DNA from: Gelidibacter algens
GTDB taxonomy: Bacteria > Bacteroidota > Bacteroidia > Flavobacteriales > Flavobacteriaceae
Reading direction: 5' to 3'
DNA length: 64,000 nt
Assembly (NCBI RefSeq): GCF_001678675.1
Contig: NZ_LZRN01000017.1
Location: 1-64,000, forward strand
Shown: one piece after another, positions 45,151 through 54,499 of the stretch
Position numbering within the stretch: position 1 is the stretch's first letter
Layout of the letters: every line of letters starts with the position of its first letter
Notes under the pieces: generated by a model
What the model was told of the DNA's origin: nothing
Databases searched by the model: none
The model's input: only the letters and a program-made list of their open reading frames with translations
Program-made: the position numbers and the translations under genes

Positions 45151-47457
45151 TCATTCTCTAATTTTATTTTTAAAGCTATCAAACTGACTTTTCTCTTCTT
45201 TTCTAGGCCAAGAATTATTGGAGGTATCAATATCTGCAGTTTCAGCATTAGGGTCTACTACAATTGATATGATTTCCTTTTGAGATGGAATGGCCTTACT
45301 GACTTGATTGTCATTTAACCTCCAAATCTCTGCTGGATAGGTTTCTGTTTTTGAAGTGCCATCCACATAATTATACTGAACGATGATAGGCATGACCAAT
45401 CCTCCTGGTTTCTCGAAAGTAACATTGTAAAAATACTTTGGCGTTTTAATGTTTTTGCGCTCTGCTTCAGTAAAATTATCCATTACATATTCTTTAAGTG
45501 ATGGAATATCATTTACTTGAATACCTTTTTTCATGGTTTCGGTCAATTCTTCGCTGCCCTCTTCCACCATATATACCATAGGTTCCAACGTATCAATGTC
45601 CAAACCTCTTCGGGAAGCGACATCTTTGATGTATTGGTTAGGTTCTGAAGACACATAAAACTTGGTCACTTCCTTCACGCCAATATCTACCCAGTCTGTC
45701 GTGTAAAACCAACCTCTCCAATACCAATCCAAATCAAAGGCAGAAGCATCTTCCATCGTTCTAAAAAAGTCTTCGGGTGTAGGGTGTTTAAACATCCAGC
45801 GATGTGAATATTCTTTAAACGCATAATCAAACAACTCACGGCCCATGACGGTTTCTCTTAAAATATTAAGCGCCGTGGCAGGTTTTCCGTAGGCATTATT
45901 TCCAAATTGGTAGGTATTTAAACCTTTGCTCATAATTGGCGCAATATAATCTTGATTCCCTTCCATGTAAGGCACGATGTTGGCAGCTGGCCCACGGCGA
46001 GATGGGAATGTTTTATCGTTTGGAGATAAGGCGTCAGGATACCACTCACCAAAATCCTGTTCGGCAACATATTGAAGGAAGGTGTTCAAACCTTCATCCA
46101 TCCAAGTCCATTGGCGTTCATCACTATTGACGATCATTGGGAAAAAGTTATGCCCTACCTCGTGGATGATCACGCCCATCATACCATACTTGACACGGTC
46201 ACTATAAGATCCATCTTTTTCAGGACGTCCATAATTCCAGCAAATCATTGGGTATTCCATGCCCTGCCGTTGTGCATGCACAGAAATGGCTTTGTGGTAT
46301 GGGTAATCAAAAGTCATTCTTGAATATGATTTCAGAGTACTTGCAACTGCTTTAGTGGACCATTCTTCCCATAGTGGATTGCCTTCTTTGGCATATAATG
46401 ACACGGCCATCACATCTTTGTCGCCCACTTTAACGGCCATCATATCCCAAATATATTTGCGGGAGGTGGCAAAACCAAAGTCACGCACATTTTCAGCATA
46501 TAACTTCCAAGTTTTTTTAGCTTTTGAATGACCTTTCTCCGCCTTTTCAGCTTCTGCCTGAGTTACAATCAAAACAGGTTTGTCATAAGATTTTTTAGCC
46601 TTTTCATAGCGCGACATCATGTCTTTGGAAAATACGTCTTCTCTATTCATCAATTTTCCGGTGGCATCTAAAATATGATCAGCCGGCACAGTGATATTCA
46701 CCTCAAAATTCCCAAATGGCAAAGCAAATTCATCACGTCCCCAAAATTGTGAGTTTTGCCAACCTTCAACATCATTATATACAGCCATTCGTGGATAGAA
46801 TTGCGCTATAACATACGCTCTATTGCCATCTTCAGGAAAATACTCGTAGCCAGAACGCCCGCCATCTTTTACATGGTCGTTAATATTGTACCACCATTTG
46901 ATGCCGAAAGAGAATTTCTCTCCTGATTTCAAAGGTTGTGGTAACTCTACACGCATCATCGTTTGATTGATGGTGTATTGCAATGGTTTTCCTTTAGTGT
47001 CTTTGACTTCTAAAATATTGAATCCGCCATCAAAGTTTTCAGCCAAATAAGTCGATGCAAATTGTGAGGTTGTAGCCGCTTTTGCCACCCCACTACTTTC
47101 AATTAAAGGCGACTTCGAGTCTTTGGCGCGTTGGTTTTGATCTAATTGGACCCATAGGTAAGTCAATACATCTGGCGAATTATTGCTATATGTAATGACC
47201 TCATCACCAGAGATTTTTGCTTCCTCATCATCAAGCTCAATATTCATCTTATAATCTGCTTGTTGCTGATAATAAGCTACACCAGGAGCTCCAGATGCCG
47301 CCCTGTACATATTGGGCGTAGAAAACTCATTGTACAATTGTCTAAATTTGTTAGTGTTGACGTGACCGGGTTTTCGGTCTTGCTTGATGTCTTCTTGAGC
47401 AGACGTGCTCACAGAAATAAATAGGAATGCGAGGCAAAAAAATTGATATACTTTCAT
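45151..47457 (-). CDS. Secreted M1-family zinc metallopeptidase
   Basis: 768 residues. Signal peptide (ends STSAQ), N-terminal beta-domain, then the gluzincin motif HEVGH with a downstream Glu in WMDEGLNTFLQY. A C-terminal domain follows (about 600-768), rich in Asn, Asp and Lys. Expected to be a periplasmic or surface aminopeptidase, consistent with protein-feeding marine Bacteroidota. The family normally recognises N-terminal substrates through GxMEN; here QGMEYPMICW is the equivalent position. Confidence 0.9.
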   Translation of the reverse strand: MKVYQFFCLAFLFISVSTSAQEDIKQDRKPGHVNTNKFRQLYNEFSTPNMYRAASGAPGVAYYQQQADYKMNIELDDEEAKISGDEVITYSNNSPDVLTYLWVQLDQNQRAKDSKSPLIESSGVAKAATTSQFASTYLAENFDGGFNILEVKDTKGKPLQYTINQTMMRVELPQPLKSGEKFSFGIKWWYNINDHVKDGGRSGYEYFPEDGNRAYVIAQFYPRMAVYNDVEGWQNSQFWGRDEFALPFGNFEVNITVPADHILDATGKLMNREDVFSKDMMSRYEKAKKSYDKPVLIVTQAEAEKAEKGHSKAKKTWKLYAENVRDFGFATSRKYIWDMMAVKVGDKDVMAVSLYAKEGNPLWEEWSTKAVASTLKSYSRMTFDYPYHKAISVHAQRQGMEYPMICWNYGRPEKDGSYSDRVKYGMMGVIIHEVGHNFFPMIVNSDERQWTWMDEGLNTFLQYVAEQDFGEWYPDALSPNDKTFPSRRGPAANIVPYMEGNQDYIAPIMSKGLNTYQFGNNAYGKPATALNILRETVMGRELFDYAFKEYSHRWMFKHPTPEDFFRTMEDASAFDLDWYWRGWFYTTDWVDIGVKEVTKFYVSSEPNQYIKDVASRRGLDIDTLEPMVYMVEEGSEELTETMKKGIQVNDIPSLKEYVMDNFTEAERKNIKTPKYFYNVTFEKPGGLVMPIIVQYNYVDGTSKTETYPAEIWRLNDNQVSKAIPSQKEIISIVVDPNAETADIDTSNNSWPRKEEKSQFDSFKNKIRE

Positions 47458-47526
47458 TTGAGATAGTTAAATATTTTATAAACAGTTTGGGAAATTAATT
47501 AATTTGAAGTTATAAGCCTTGGGTAG

Positions 47527-48027
47527 TTAAAAATTTAACATAGCTTTATCATTCCGATCCATTAAAATGAAACTTTTCTTTTCACCATTAATTTTGAGTT
47601 TTACAATATTCTGTTGGTCATCAAAACTATCAAATAGCAAGGTATTAGAGATTTCGAATGTCTTGATGTCCTTAACATCAGCAACTTCCAAATAACAAAA
47701 TAGAATATCATTGTCATACTCTTTACCTATAAATTTGAGGTCTGCTATTTTGCCGTTAATTTTAACGGTAATTTTATCTTTTAAATAACGCTCCAGGTAC
47801 ACGCCAACTTCTTCGGCTTCATTTTTTGGAGAGAATGTCAAGCGTTTTTCATAACGTTTCCGAAATGTGTTTTCCAAATCGTCGATAAAAATTCTGGAGA
47901 TTATTTGAACTGACTTCTTCTCTTTCACATATTCAACTTCAGTGACACTCACATAAAACTTATGCGCACTAACTGAAAGTAGTAGTGGTAAAAGAATTGC
48001 TAAAACAAGAATTTTAATGGTTTTCAT
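47527..48027 (-). CDS. DUF6702 family secreted protein
   Basis: 166 residues. Signal peptide (residues 1-21, ends SVSA), then a beta-rich domain beginning HKFYVSVTEVEYVKEKKSVQIISRIFIDDLE, the DUF6702 hallmark. Function unknown; in Flavobacteriaceae it is normally followed by an M1 peptidase gene, as here (gap 70 bases). Confidence 0.85.
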   Translation of the reverse strand: MKTIKILVLAILLPLLLSVSAHKFYVSVTEVEYVKEKKSVQIISRIFIDDLENTFRKRYEKRLTFSPKNEAEEVGVYLERYLKDKITVKINGKIADLKFIGKEYDNDILFCYLEVADVKDIKTFEISNTLLFDSFDDQQNIVKLKINGEKKSFILMDRNDKAMLNF

Positions 48028-48089
48028 AAATCATTTGTATGTTCAAAAATATAGTTTTGGGAGGTGCAATAACAGTGCCAACCATAGTT

Positions 48090-48860
48090 CTACTCTTTTG
48101 GGGTTTGTAGAATGACCTTATAGGCTTTTAATTTAGTTTCTAAGAACGTCAGGGTAGACATGTCATTCTTGATTTTACACAGATTTTCAAATTCTGGATC
48201 ATCCTGACAAAAATAGAAAAACTCTACCCGATGTTCTTCCTCTAAGTCATGCGTACTGAAAAAAAGTTCAGAAAAATCAGCTTTCATCTTATCAAGGCAG
48301 TTGTCCATTTTCTCCAACTTCACAAATTGCTTTAATCGTTTGGTACGGCCACTTATGGCATTGATGATAGGCACTATTGGGATGAGACCTCCGCCCGATG
48401 TTGCTTCATATAAACGCCTTTCAGTTTGAGTCTTCAACTTTCCAGTATATCCCGGGATGCCCAAATCATAAAAATTAAGATCGCGCTTTAGTTCAGCATT
48501 TTCGATATCGAACATTAAATTACCCGTAAGGATTTTGCCTACCACCACTTCATCCAAGGCAGTGACCAATTCTTCCAAGTCCACAAGCATTTGTTTCGAT
48601 GCGATGATCAGTTTGGTCACCACAATCTCCTTTGGTTGGTAAGAAATACCAGAAAAAAGAATGGTATCATTCAATTTTGCCGGAATTGTAAACCCGCCAT
48701 TGCTATTGCTAATAGAGAATCTGCTCGCGGTTTTATTGATAATGTGGATGCCCTCCACCTCATCAGTCGCCGTTATTTTTCCGGTAATCTCAACGGCTTG
48801 TGCGGAGGCCTCTATCGCACAAAGCAACAGGAATAGGCTAAACATAAAAATAGGTCTCAC
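48090..48860 (-). CDS. CarboxypepD_reg-like secreted protein, paralogue 3 of a tandem trio
   Basis: 256 residues from GTG 48860, whose start overlaps the previous gene's stop (GTGA). Signal peptide to ASAQA, N-terminal carboxypeptidase regulatory-like domain (about 22-100), the core ALDEVVVGKILTGNL and YDLGIPGYTGKLKTQTERRLYEA, then an all-helical C-terminal half with two cysteines in FFYFCQDD and ENLCKI. The C-terminal half is unique to this paralogue group. No known function; may form part of a surface or periplasmic sensor module. Confidence 0.8.
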   Translation of the reverse strand: MRPIFMFSLFLLLCAIEASAQAVEITGKITATDEVEGIHIINKTASRFSISNSNGGFTIPAKLNDTILFSGISYQPKEIVVTKLIIASKQMLVDLEELVTALDEVVVGKILTGNLMFDIENAELKRDLNFYDLGIPGYTGKLKTQTERRLYEATSGGGLIPIVPIINAISGRTKRLKQFVKLEKMDNCLDKMKADFSELFFSTHDLEEEHRVEFFYFCQDDPEFENLCKIKNDMSTLTFLETKLKAYKVILQTPKE

Positions 48861-49660
48861 TCTTCGGTTTTAGTTTGGAGATTCGATTTATAACTTATCA
48901 GTTTTTCCTTTAGAAAGTCGAGCATTTTAAAATCATCATTAATTATACATAGGGGTTCAAACTGGGTGTCATCTGCACAGAAATAGAAAAATTCATTGTG
49001 GTAACGTTCTTCTAAAGGATGTGCAGTAAATAAAATTTTGGCAAGATTGGACTTTGTTTTGCTGATGCATTGGTCTAGATTTTCAAGATAAACTCTATGT
49101 TTTAGTTCTTTCGTTCTGCCTGAAATTGCATTAAAAATAGGATCCAAAGGAAGTGATCCGCCCAATAAAGCCAACAAGTGAATGGGTTTAAAATCGCCTG
49201 CCGTATACAAACGGCGTTCACTCTGGGTTTTTGGTTTACCTTGATATCCCGATATTCCCAAATCATAGAAATTGATACTGCGCTCCACTCCAGAATTGGC
49301 CAAGTCTGCACTCAAATCGCCCGTCAATATTTTACCCAACACCACTTCATCCAAAGCAGTTATGTTCTCAGTGAGATAAATGGTCAATGATTTTGAATTG
49401 ATCATATCCTTACCAACCATCACTTTTTTCAATGTGTAAGAAACTCCGGAAAATGTCAAGGTATCATTCAATTTAACGGGTATGGAAAATTCACCTCTGC
49501 TGTTTGAAATGGTAAAAGTATTGGAGGTATTATTGAGGATATGGATGCCTTCTACATCATCTTTCGCAAGGATTTGACCTTTGATGTCAACAGTTTGGGC
49601 CATCATAAAGTGCATTCCAAAGACCATAAAAATAGAATAAACGTACTTATTCTTTCCCAC
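48857..49660 (-). CDS. CarboxypepD_reg-like secreted protein, paralogue 2
   Basis: 267 residues from GTG 49660, 14 bases inside the preceding gene. Signal peptide, regulatory-like domain, then the same core as its neighbour (ALDEVVLGKILTGDL, YDLGISGYQGKPKTQSERRLY, FFYFCADDTQFEPLC). About half of the residues are shared with the downstream copy, so a recent tandem duplication is likely. Function unknown. Confidence 0.8.
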   Translation of the reverse strand: MGKNKYVYSIFMVFGMHFMMAQTVDIKGQILAKDDVEGIHILNNTSNTFTISNSRGEFSIPVKLNDTLTFSGVSYTLKKVMVGKDMINSKSLTIYLTENITALDEVVLGKILTGDLSADLANSGVERSINFYDLGISGYQGKPKTQSERRLYTAGDFKPIHLLALLGGSLPLDPIFNAISGRTKELKHRVYLENLDQCISKTKSNLAKILFTAHPLEERYHNEFFYFCADDTQFEPLCIINDDFKMLDFLKEKLISYKSNLQTKTEE

Positions 49661-50459
49661 CTTCTGTTTCTAAGAAATCTTTACTTTTAACGCTGATGAA
49701 TTCTAAAAACTGAAACTCCTTTCCAGAGTTCAATAACGAATAATCAATGCCATGATCTTCTACATAAGTTATAAATTCGCCCACTTTATCTTCTGGGATA
49801 TTGAAGTTCTCTACTAAAAACTTGGCACTGTAGTGTTCTGTAAAATCGTCGTAAGAAATTAGAGGGGTCATCTTCGCTCTGTCCTTGTTTTTATCGGTAT
49901 TAAAGATGGGTCTTAAAAACAGGTCCACAATCCCGATGATGTTAAGACCGTATGGGATGTTGTTCCCTGTTCCTGGCATTGCAACGTTAACTACTTTCGA
50001 CTTGTAATCATCAGGAAATTCATAATCGTTCATGTTTGCCAAACCAAAGTATATAGCGTCCAAATCTGGGTTAAAGGTTTTGACACTTTCTATATCAACC
50101 AATAAATTTCCTGTAAGGTCATACGGTAAAAGAATAATTTCATCCAGTTTATTAATTTTCTCTACCAAAAACACGGTCATCTTTTTGGTTTGCATGATAT
50201 TTTTATCAATGGTAACCGTAAAATCCTGGAACTGCAAGGCTCTGAACTCGACAATATCATTGAGCGCCACATTGAGTTTAAACAAACCATTTTCATCTGT
50301 AAGTGTACCCTTTTTAACAGATGTATTATAAACCGTAATACCTTCCAAATCATTGCTGTCCACAACAATCTTTCCTGAAATTTCAATGCGCTTGATGTTT
50401 TGTGACGTCACCAAGAAGATGGGTACCGTTATAAAGAGATAAAGTAAAGCTGTTTTCAT
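49647..50459 (-). CDS. CarboxypepD_reg-like secreted protein, paralogue 1
   Basis: 270 residues. Signal peptide (to about 19, VTSQ), regulatory-like domain with GIFKLNVALNDIVEFRAL-type strands, and the core LDEIILLPYDLTGNLLVDIE. The C-terminal half differs from the other two (Pro- and Asp-rich, NIPYGLNIIGIVDLFLRPIF) and lacks their cysteines. First gene of the trio on the transcript. The oldest or most diverged copy. Confidence 0.8.
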   Translation of the reverse strand: MKTALLYLFITVPIFLVTSQNIKRIEISGKIVVDSNDLEGITVYNTSVKKGTLTDENGLFKLNVALNDIVEFRALQFQDFTVTIDKNIMQTKKMTVFLVEKINKLDEIILLPYDLTGNLLVDIESVKTFNPDLDAIYFGLANMNDYEFPDDYKSKVVNVAMPGTGNNIPYGLNIIGIVDLFLRPIFNTDKNKDRAKMTPLISYDDFTEHYSAKFLVENFNIPEDKVGEFITYVEDHGIDYSLLNSGKEFQFLEFISVKSKDFLETEGGKE

Positions 50460-50673
50460 AAGAGTTAATTTTAGTTAGGCTGCATAAAGAAAGGATGAAC
50501 TCTCTTAATTAAAATCTAAAGTCTGACTAAATTTTTGTTAAAGTGGCAGATTACTTAAATTTACGACAAAATACTTGAGATGACATGTCTTCATCCAAGA
50601 ATTAAGTTCTTTCTTACAGGCAAGAATCTTATGAAAAGATGTACGGACATTATATTGTATAAAAACTGACCCT

Positions 50674-51381
50674 ATGAAAAAAATGATAATTGCCAGTACG
50701 TCTACAGTACATGGCAGCGGTTATTTAAATTACCTTTTAGAAGAATTGATGTTCTTTTTTGCGGATACTGATACCATTTTATTTATTCCTTATGCACGGC
50801 CAGGAGGCATTAGCCATGAGGAATACACAGAAAAAGCCAAAGCGACTTTTTTACAAATTGGAAAAAAGGTAAAGGGCATTCACGAGTTCGACAACCCTAA
50901 AGAGGCTCTAAAAAGTGCCAAAGGAATTTTTGTTGGCGGCGGCAATACTTTTGTGCTGGTCAACCAACTGTATAAAAATAATTTGATAAGCACTTTACAA
51001 GATGTGATTAACAATGGAACCCCATATTTGGGTACGAGCGCTGGCAGTAACATCTGCGGACTCACCATACACACCACCAACGACATGCCTATTGTATACC
51101 CACCAAGTTTTAAAACTTTGGCGATGGTACCATTTAATATCAATCCGCATTATTTGGATCCTGACCTAAGCAGTAAACACATGGGAGAAACCAGGGAGAC
51201 ACGGATACAAGAATTTCATGCCTTTAACTCACCACCCGTTATTGGCCTCAGGGAGGGCAGTTGGCTTGAAGTGAATGGTGATCGTATTATTTTAGAAGGG
51301 GAATTGGATGCGCGTATCTTTGAATATAATAAAGCGCCGTATGAGGTGAAGACTGGAACAGATTTGAGTGGATTGAACTAA
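50674..51381 (+). CDS. pepE: Dipeptidase E (peptidase S51)
   Basis: 235 residues. Catalytic nucleophile Ser122 in GTSAGSN, Asp137 and His159 in NINPHYLDP at positions equivalent to the Ser-Asp-His of E. coli PepE; FVGGGNTFVL precedes them. It cleaves Asp-Xaa dipeptides in the cytoplasm. Monocistronic, followed by dispersed repeats. Confidence 0.92.
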   Translation: MKKMIIASTSTVHGSGYLNYLLEELMFFFADTDTILFIPYARPGGISHEEYTEKAKATFLQIGKKVKGIHEFDNPKEALKSAKGIFVGGGNTFVLVNQLYKNNLISTLQDVINNGTPYLGTSAGSNICGLTIHTTNDMPIVYPPSFKTLAMVPFNINPHYLDPDLSSKHMGETRETRIQEFHAFNSPPVIGLREGSWLEVNGDRIILEGELDARIFEYNKAPYEVKTGTDLSGLN

Positions 51382-51399
51382 TGTTTGGAAGTTAGAAGG

Positions 51400-51462
51400 T
51401 AGATTTTAGATATTAGATGCTAGATTATAGATACTAGATGCTAGATGCTAGATTATAGACTA
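51400..51462. repeat. Direct repeat tract TAGATGCTAGATTATAGA
   Basis: The 18-mer TAGATGCTAGATTATAGA occurs at 51414-51431 and again, identically, at 51442-51459, with degenerate copies around it (TAGATATTAGATGC, TAGATACTAGATGC). Low-complexity slippage product with no coding function. Confidence 0.85.
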
Positions 51463-51533
51463 ACCAATTTTTTTTGATAGACATGTGCCATTATACCTTA
51501 ATCCTGACATTTTTTTAAGCTCCATAATTCATG

Positions 51534-51561
51534 ACATCCGTGCAATCCGTGCAATCCGTGT
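51534..51561. repeat. Tandem CAATCCGTG repeat
   Basis: CATCCGTG-CAATCCGTG-CAATCCGTG, three near-perfect 9-mers in a row. Belongs to the class of short dispersed repeats seen elsewhere in this window (compare 659-676). Confidence 0.75.
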
Positions 51562-51591
51562 CTAAAAAAATAAAAAATTCGTAACTGAGTC

Positions 51592-52017
51592 CTATAGCTT
51601 CTTCAAAAAATGATAGCCCAAAATCTCAAAGCCCTCATTGTAGTAAAACTTATGTGAGGGATAATTCTGCACATAGGTATTCAGCTCTACAGATTGACAG
51701 CCCTTTTGTGCCACATAATCATAAATACATTTCATAAACTGTTTGCCCAAACCCTTTTTTCTGTAAGCATCCTCAATAAAAACGTGATCCAGTTCTACAC
51801 TTTTTCCAGAATAATGACGCGTACAAAACCACATGCCTGCTATTCCGATAAGCTTTTCACGATCATAAATGGCCGCACATTCGTAATTCTGGGTGACTAT
51901 TTCAGCAAAACGCTGTTTGAGCACAGCTTCAGTAATTTTCTGATTGTTCAATTTTAGCATCAACGGAATGATGGTATTGATGTTGGATGGATCAATAATT
52001 TTGAACGAAATGGGCAT
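51592..52017 (-). CDS. GNAT-family N-acetyltransferase
   Basis: 141 residues, single GNAT domain: VELDHVFIEDAYRKKGLGKQFM contains the acetyl-CoA loop R/Q-x-x-G-x-G/A (YRKKGLG), followed by VELNTYVQNYPSHKFYYNEGFEILGY. Substrate unknown. Terminal gene of a short minus-strand stretch. Confidence 0.85.
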   Translation of the reverse strand: MPISFKIIDPSNINTIIPLMLKLNNQKITEAVLKQRFAEIVTQNYECAAIYDREKLIGIAGMWFCTRHYSGKSVELDHVFIEDAYRKKGLGKQFMKCIYDYVAQKGCQSVELNTYVQNYPSHKFYYNEGFEILGYHFLKKL

Positions 52018-52233
52018 AGGCTAAATTTTGAGTAAAAATAAATAAATAACTTCATATCTACTTGGCTTAAGTTTGATTGATTTACTCTGATTGCTTGGAC
52101 AGACATCTTTTAATCCTTTGCGGAAACCCATTTGCTTTTTTTCCATGATTTCAAGTTTTAGAATTCCAATTTGAGATATTAGGAATTGACCGGGCAAGGA
52201 CTCCAAATTCAACAGCAACGGATTTAAAACATG

Positions 52234-52262
52234 AAAAAGCCTCTCAAAATAAGAGGCCTTTT
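52234..52262 (-). terminator. Terminator after the ankyrin gene
   Basis: Stem GCCTCT / AGAGGC with flanking A and T runs, 25 bases beyond the ankyrin gene stop on the minus strand. Confidence 0.75.
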
Positions 52263-52286
52263 CAAATACTAACTCAATATGTTCTG

Positions 52287-52667
52287 CTATGAAAGTTTAT
52301 TCAAATACGCTACCGTATCTAATGCTTTAAATTGTTTGGCATAGTCCATAGCCGTCATGCCTTTAATTGATTTCTTTTTAAGTTCTGCTCCACTTTTAAC
52401 GAGCACCTCTAAAATCTCTTTCCTATTATACTTTGCCGCATACATTGCCGGTGTCATGCCATTGGATTTCAAATTGACATCAGCACCTAATTGAATCAGT
52501 TTTTTGACAGTTTCAAGGTCACCTTTTACAATAGCCATACAAAACGGACTGATTGAAACGTTCGAGGTAGTAATGCCAGATGGCACCACCTCAATTGTTG
52601 TAGCTGCATTTGTGCTGTTTAAAGCAAACCCTAATGCAATTGCAGAAATAATAAATGTTTTTTTCAT
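52287..52667 (-). CDS. Secreted ankyrin-repeat protein
   Basis: 126 residues. Signal peptide (ends STNA), then three ankyrin repeats (about 44-126) with the consensus LVKSGAELKKKSIKGMTAMDYAK and LGADVNLKSNGMTPAMYAAKYNRKEI. Periplasmic ankyrin proteins of this size often act as protein-interaction adaptors; partner unknown. Confidence 0.82.
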   Translation of the reverse strand: MKKTFIISAIALGFALNSTNAATTIEVVPSGITTSNVSISPFCMAIVKGDLETVKKLIQLGADVNLKSNGMTPAMYAAKYNRKEILEVLVKSGAELKKKSIKGMTAMDYAKQFKALDTVAYLNKLS

Positions 52668-52900
52668 GATGAATGATTTTTGATTAATGAATGTTTTTTT
52701 GATTCTATAAGACAGACGATTTAAAAATATAAGTGTTACAGTATCTCCAATTAAATAAGGTTTTATTAACTTTTTAATCCAGAATCATGTTAGTTTTGTG
52801 AATTACATAAAATCGCTATTTGCCAGATAGACTCAAAGATTTAACCGCGGCAATATTTTCAATTTTAAATGATATATTACCGTTTGAGGTTATAAACTTT

Positions 52901-52908
52901 TATCTTTG
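52901..52908 (+). promoter_or_regulatory. -7 box of gpmI
   Basis: TATCTTTG matches TAnnTTTG 19 bases before ATG 52928. TTTG at 52883-52886 is too close to serve as a standard -33 element. The rest of the 260-base gap 52668-52900 shows no gene. Confidence 0.55.
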
Positions 52909-52927
52909 AAACTCAAAACCATTCACC

Positions 52928-54445
52928 ATGAACAAAAAAGTCATCCTTATGATTCTTGACGGTTGGGGGAAATCTCCAGACCCAAAAGTTTCAGCTATAG
53001 ATAATGCCAACACGCCATTTATTGATTCGCTTTATACCAAATATCCCAACGCATCTTTGAGAACTGATGGGCTTCATGTAGGGTTGCCTGAAGGTCAAAT
53101 GGGGAATAGTGAAGTTGGCCATATGAATTTAGGGGCTGGCAGAATTGTATATCAGGATTTGGTAAAAATCAATTTAGCGGTTCAAAATAATACCATTGCA
53201 CAAGAAAAAGTCTTGGTAGATGCCTTTACATATGCTCGAGACAATCATAAACCGGTGCACTTTTTAGGCTTGTTGAGTGATGGTGGCGTGCATTCACATA
53301 TCAATCATTTATTTGGGTTACTGGACGCTGCAAAAAAATATGATCTTGATAATGTATTTGTCCATGCCTTTACGGATGGGCGTGACGTAGATCCAAAATC
53401 GGGTTTAGGCTTTATTTCGCAACTTCAAAATAAAATCAAGGATACTTCCGCCCAATTGGCAACGGTAACCGGACGCTATTATGCCATGGACCGCGACAAT
53501 CGTTGGGAACGTATCAAATTGGCCTATGATGCACTCGTTAACGGGATTGGTGAACCTTCTACGGATGTTATTCACTCCATTCAAGAGAGTTATAATAACG
53601 AGGTGACCGATGAATTTATAGAACCCATTGTGATGACAGACCACAACGGGATTCCTAAAACCACAATAAAAGATGGCGATGTCGTTATTTTCTTCAATTT
53701 CAGAACCGATAGAGGGAGACAATTAACAGAAGCTTTATCTCAATATGATTTTCATGAGCAAAACATGCACAAACTCGATTTGCACTATGTAACTATGACC
53801 AATTATGACGCTATTTTTACTGGGATCAACGTTGTTTTTGAAAAAGATAATCTGACAGAAACTTTAGGTGAAGTCTTGGAAAAATATCACAAAAAACAAA
53901 TCCGTATTGCGGAAACTGAAAAATACCCGCATGTAACCTTTTTCTTTTCTGGAGGAAGAGAAATTCCATTTGATGGTGAGAAGCGTGTTTTGCGGAACTC
54001 GCCCAAAGTGGCTACCTACGACCTAAAACCAGAAATGAGTGCTTATGAACTGCGCGACGCTTTAATTCCTGAATTGGAAAGTGAAGATGTCGATTTTGTA
54101 TGCCTCAACTTCGCCAACGGTGATATGGTGGGCCACACAGGCGTGATGGATGCTGCCATTAAAGCTTGTGAAGCGGTTGATGTGGTCGTGAAAGATGTGA
54201 TCACTACTGCCTTAGCGCACAATTATACAACACTTTTAATTGCAGACCACGGGAACTGTGAAACCATGATCAACCCTGATGGTTCACCAAATACAGCGCA
54301 TACCACCAATCCGGTACCCGTCATATTAATCGATAAAGATTTGAAACACATCGATGACGGAATTTTAGCTGATTTAGCGCCGACCATTTTAAAATTAATG
54401 GGAGTGCCACAACCAGAGATCATGACGCGTCATTCACTTATTTAA
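52928..54445 (+). CDS. gpmI: 2,3-bisphosphoglycerate-independent phosphoglycerate mutase
   Basis: 505 residues. Alkaline-phosphatase superfamily metal sites MILDGWG at the start, phosphorylated Ser61 in GQMGNSEVGHMNLGAGR, the substrate-binding RYYAMDRDNRWER, and metal ligands in FANGDMVGHTG and IADHGNCETM. Interconverts 3- and 2-phosphoglycerate in glycolysis, Mn2+-dependent. Confidence 0.96.
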   Translation: MNKKVILMILDGWGKSPDPKVSAIDNANTPFIDSLYTKYPNASLRTDGLHVGLPEGQMGNSEVGHMNLGAGRIVYQDLVKINLAVQNNTIAQEKVLVDAFTYARDNHKPVHFLGLLSDGGVHSHINHLFGLLDAAKKYDLDNVFVHAFTDGRDVDPKSGLGFISQLQNKIKDTSAQLATVTGRYYAMDRDNRWERIKLAYDALVNGIGEPSTDVIHSIQESYNNEVTDEFIEPIVMTDHNGIPKTTIKDGDVVIFFNFRTDRGRQLTEALSQYDFHEQNMHKLDLHYVTMTNYDAIFTGINVVFEKDNLTETLGEVLEKYHKKQIRIAETEKYPHVTFFFSGGREIPFDGEKRVLRNSPKVATYDLKPEMSAYELRDALIPELESEDVDFVCLNFANGDMVGHTGVMDAAIKACEAVDVVVKDVITTALAHNYTTLLIADHGNCETMINPDGSPNTAHTTNPVPVILIDKDLKHIDDGILADLAPTILKLMGVPQPEIMTRHSLI

Positions 54446-54473
54446 TGCTTTCAAATCGGTAAAAGTTTTATTG

Positions 54474-54481
54474 TATTTTTG
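54474..54481 (+). promoter_or_regulatory. -7 box of the HAD-like gene
   Basis: TATTTTTG matches the consensus 18 bases before ATG 54500 and just after the gpmI stop, suggesting independent expression. Confidence 0.5.
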
Positions 54482-54499
54482 ACCCCAAAATAGTAACTC

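Noticed and set aside
51400-51462. Direct repeats considered as a CRISPR array
   Set aside because: Spacing is irregular, spacers are themselves repeat-like and no cas genes are nearby.
52021-52146. 41-codon frame directly upstream of the GNAT gene
   Set aside because: Position would suit an operon, but the sequence is low in information (Lys/Ser-rich) and resembles no known family; possibly repeat-derived.
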